The position numbers and the translations under genes are program-made. Positions 5,918 through 7,077 of a stretch of 7,077 bases of DNA are shown piece by piece. The stretch is from the NCBI GenBank assembly GCA_903847495.1, contig CAINDT010000195.1, forward strand, positions 1 to 7,077. The letters run 5' to 3'. The stretch comes from an uncultured Actinomycetes bacterium (GTDB lineage: Bacteria > Actinomycetota > Thermoleophilia > Gaiellales > F1-60-MAGs149). Positions within the stretch are counted from its first letter, which is position 1. Each line of letters opens with the position of its first letter. The notes below the pieces were generated by a model, which made no database searches, had not been told where the DNA came from, and saw only the letters and a list, made by a program, of their open reading frames with translations.

Positions 5918-6121
5918 ATGTCTGACGTCGACCCCTTCGACGAGCTCGTCGTCCGCCTCGAGGCTGCCCGCACGCGCCTTGACGCAGTCGACTCGCCGGA
6001 CGACGCCGTCTCCGCACTCGAGGAGCTGCAGGAGACCGCCCGGGAGATCTCCGCGGAGATCGATCGGCGTCGTCGCGCGCTCGCCGATGAGCGCGGTAAT
6101 GGACAGCTCGACCTCCTCTGA
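5918..6121 (+). CDS. Small helical protein in the xseB position, possibly a diverged exonuclease VII small subunit
   Basis: 67 residues, acidic, rich in Leu, Glu, Arg and Asp, predicted to be two helices (about 6-25 and 27-57) joined by a short turn (DSPDD), with a tail ending GNGQLDLL. No signal peptide or membrane segment. Size, helical-hairpin layout and position between nusB and ispA match XseB, the small subunit of exonuclease VII, which degrades single-stranded DNA with XseA. However, the usual XseB core (a G-x-L-x-L-E-E-s-L turn followed by a YE-x-G helix) is not clear, and no xseA adjoins it. XseB is therefore a suggestion from context. The ATG is supported by the box 6 nt upstream. 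Its last 23 nt overlap the next gene. Confidence 0.75.
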   Translation: MSDVDPFDELVVRLEAARTRLDAVDSPDDAVSALEELQETAREISAEIDRRRRALADERGNGQLDLL

Positions 6122-6986
6122 TCTGGATCGCCTGCGCCTCCTCGTCGAGGACGCGCTGCGTGGTCCGGTCGATGCGCTGATCACCGAGCGCGGCGAGCTG
6201 CAGCGCTTCGGCGAGGCACTGCGGTACCCCGTCGGTGCCGGTGGCAAGCGTCTGCGTCCCGTGCTGTTGCTCGCCACCGTCGAAGCGCTCGACGGCAATC
6301 TCGCGGCCGGTCTGCCCGCGGCCTGCGCGCTCGAGCTCGTCCACACCTTCTCGCTGGTCCACGACGACCTGCCCGCGCTCGACGACGACTCGATCCGCCG
6401 CGGCATGCCGACGACGCACGTGGCCTTCGGCGAGGACGTCGCGATCCTGGTCGGCGACGGCCTGCTGGCGCTCGCATTCCGCGTGATCGCCGAGGGGCGC
6501 GTCGCGGACGCCGAGACCCGACTGGCGCTCGTGCACGAGCTGTCGATCGCCACCGATGGGATGGTGCGCGGTCAGTACCTCGACCTGCATCCGGTTGCCG
6601 AGCCCGACGAGGCCTGGGTGCGTCGCATGTGTTCGCTGAAGACCGGCTGTCTGCTCGAGGCCGCGATCGCCATGGGTCTCCACATCGCCGGCGCGGATGT
6701 GGCCACCACGGCGGCGTACCGCGAGCTCGGTGCCGAGATCGGCGTCGCCTTCCAGATCGTGGACGATGTCCTGGACGCGACCTCCACGAGCGAGGAGTTG
6801 GGCAAGACGGCGGGCGCCGACGAGGCAAACGACCGCCAGTCGTGGGTGCGCGTGCTCGGTCTCGCCGAGGCTCAGGATCGCGCCGAGCGCTCGTGGCTGC
6901 GTGCCAGCGGACTGCTGGACGAGCTGCCCGGCGATCCGACGGCGCTGCGGGCAGTCGTCGAGACCATCTACCGGCGGACCAGCTGA
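6099..6986 (+). CDS. ispA: Short-chain polyprenyl diphosphate synthase (farnesyl diphosphate synthase type)
   Basis: Mg-dependent prenyltransferase that condenses isopentenyl diphosphate with allylic diphosphates. 295 residues from the ATG at 6099. Visible motifs: GGKRLRP (48-54, substrate-binding Lys50, Arg51), first Asp-rich motif DDLPALD (Asp89, Asp90, Asp95) followed by DSIRRGMPTTH, KTG (181-183), and second Asp-rich motif FQIVDDVLD (Asp222, Asp223, Asp226), then GKTAGAD. The residue five before the first Asp-rich motif is aromatic (Phe84), which in characterised enzymes limits the product to about C15, so farnesyl diphosphate is more likely than geranylgeranyl diphosphate, though not proven. 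A second in-frame ATG at 6087 would add four residues. Neither has a strong ribosome site. The start overlaps the upstream small gene by 23 nt. Confidence 0.95.
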   Translation: MDSSTSSDLDRLRLLVEDALRGPVDALITERGELQRFGEALRYPVGAGGKRLRPVLLLATVEALDGNLAAGLPAACALELVHTFSLVHDDLPALDDDSIRRGMPTTHVAFGEDVAILVGDGLLALAFRVIAEGRVADAETRLALVHELSIATDGMVRGQYLDLHPVAEPDEAWVRRMCSLKTGCLLEAAIAMGLHIAGADVATTAAYRELGAEIGVAFQIVDDVLDATSTSEELGKTAGADEANDRQSWVRVLGLAEAQDRAERSWLRASGLLDELPGDPTALRAVVETIYRRTS

Positions 6987-7077
6987 TGGCGGGAGCGGGG
7001 CGGGAGCGCCTCGATCAGGCCCTCGTCGCGCGCGGACTGGCGCCCACGCGCTCCAAGGCGCAGGCGTGGATTCTCGC
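6986..7077 (+). CDS. tlyA: TlyA-like S4-domain rRNA methyltransferase (N-terminal fragment)
   Basis: Only the first 30 codons are inside the window, which cuts the gene. After a short MAGAG tail, residues 6-30 (RERLDQALVARGLAPTRSKAQAWIL) match the S4 RNA-binding domain that begins TlyA/YqxC proteins, which 2'-O-methylate 16S and 23S rRNA and are often annotated as hemolysin. The methyltransferase domain would lie beyond the window. The ATG overlaps the ispA stop by one base (TGATG). Position after ispA agrees with the Bacillus order, where dxs would come between. An S4 domain alone also occurs in other proteins, so the identity rests on the N-terminal motif plus context. Confidence 0.8.
   Translation, partial: MAGAGRERLDQALVARGLAPTRSKAQAWIL

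Overview
The window is gene-dense, very GC-rich bacterial chromosome. All eight genes read on the + strand, mostly with tiny gaps or overlaps. Base composition, codon use, the aroQ-pepQ-efp-nusB backbone (also found in mycobacteria) and start sites that look leaderless all suggest Actinomycetota. The presence of accB-accC between efp and nusB makes a deep-branching class such as Thermoleophilia my best guess. That placement is inference, since no rRNA or marker comparison was possible.

Layout: 1-387, 3' end of aroQ (type II dehydroquinase). 380-1474, an M24 Xaa-Pro peptidase (pepQ-like) overlapping aroQ. 1509-2075, efp (elongation factor P). 2076-2328, the only real intergenic gap, holding a 99-bp element of two inverted 35-bp palindromic arms, a 10-bp GC hairpin and a -10-like box. 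2329-4110, a 593-residue fusion of a pyruvate carboxylase/oxaloacetate decarboxylase-type carboxyltransferase (CT) domain to an acetyl-CoA carboxylase-type biotin carrier domain. 4110-5471, accC (biotin carboxylase). 5474-5908, nusB. 5918-6121, a small helical protein in the xseB position. 6099-6986, a short-chain polyprenyl diphosphate synthase (ispA). 6986-end, the start of a tlyA-like S4-domain rRNA methyltransferase.

The order aroQ-pepQ-efp-accB-accC-nusB-(xseB)-ispA-tlyA matches the Bacillus subtilis yqh/yqi cluster with folD, xseA and dxs missing. It is a housekeeping cluster: aromatic amino acid synthesis, peptide turnover, translation of polyproline stretches, the first half-reaction of fatty acid synthesis, antitermination, isoprenoid synthesis and rRNA modification.

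The most unusual object is the fused carrier protein. Its N-terminal ~440 residues follow the CT fold motif by motif, but every metal ligand of the CT active site (Asp, carbamylated Lys, His-x-His) has been replaced (Ile11, Leu171, Tyr200, Gln202). The carrier domain keeps a perfect biotinylation site (Lys555) and AccC next door keeps all its catalytic residues. This looks like a catalytically dead CT domain retained as a permanent partner of the biotin carrier. Secondary points are the palindromic element between efp and the carboxylase genes, and a recurring TANCCT box 6-9 nt before the start codon of all three genes that have room for one.
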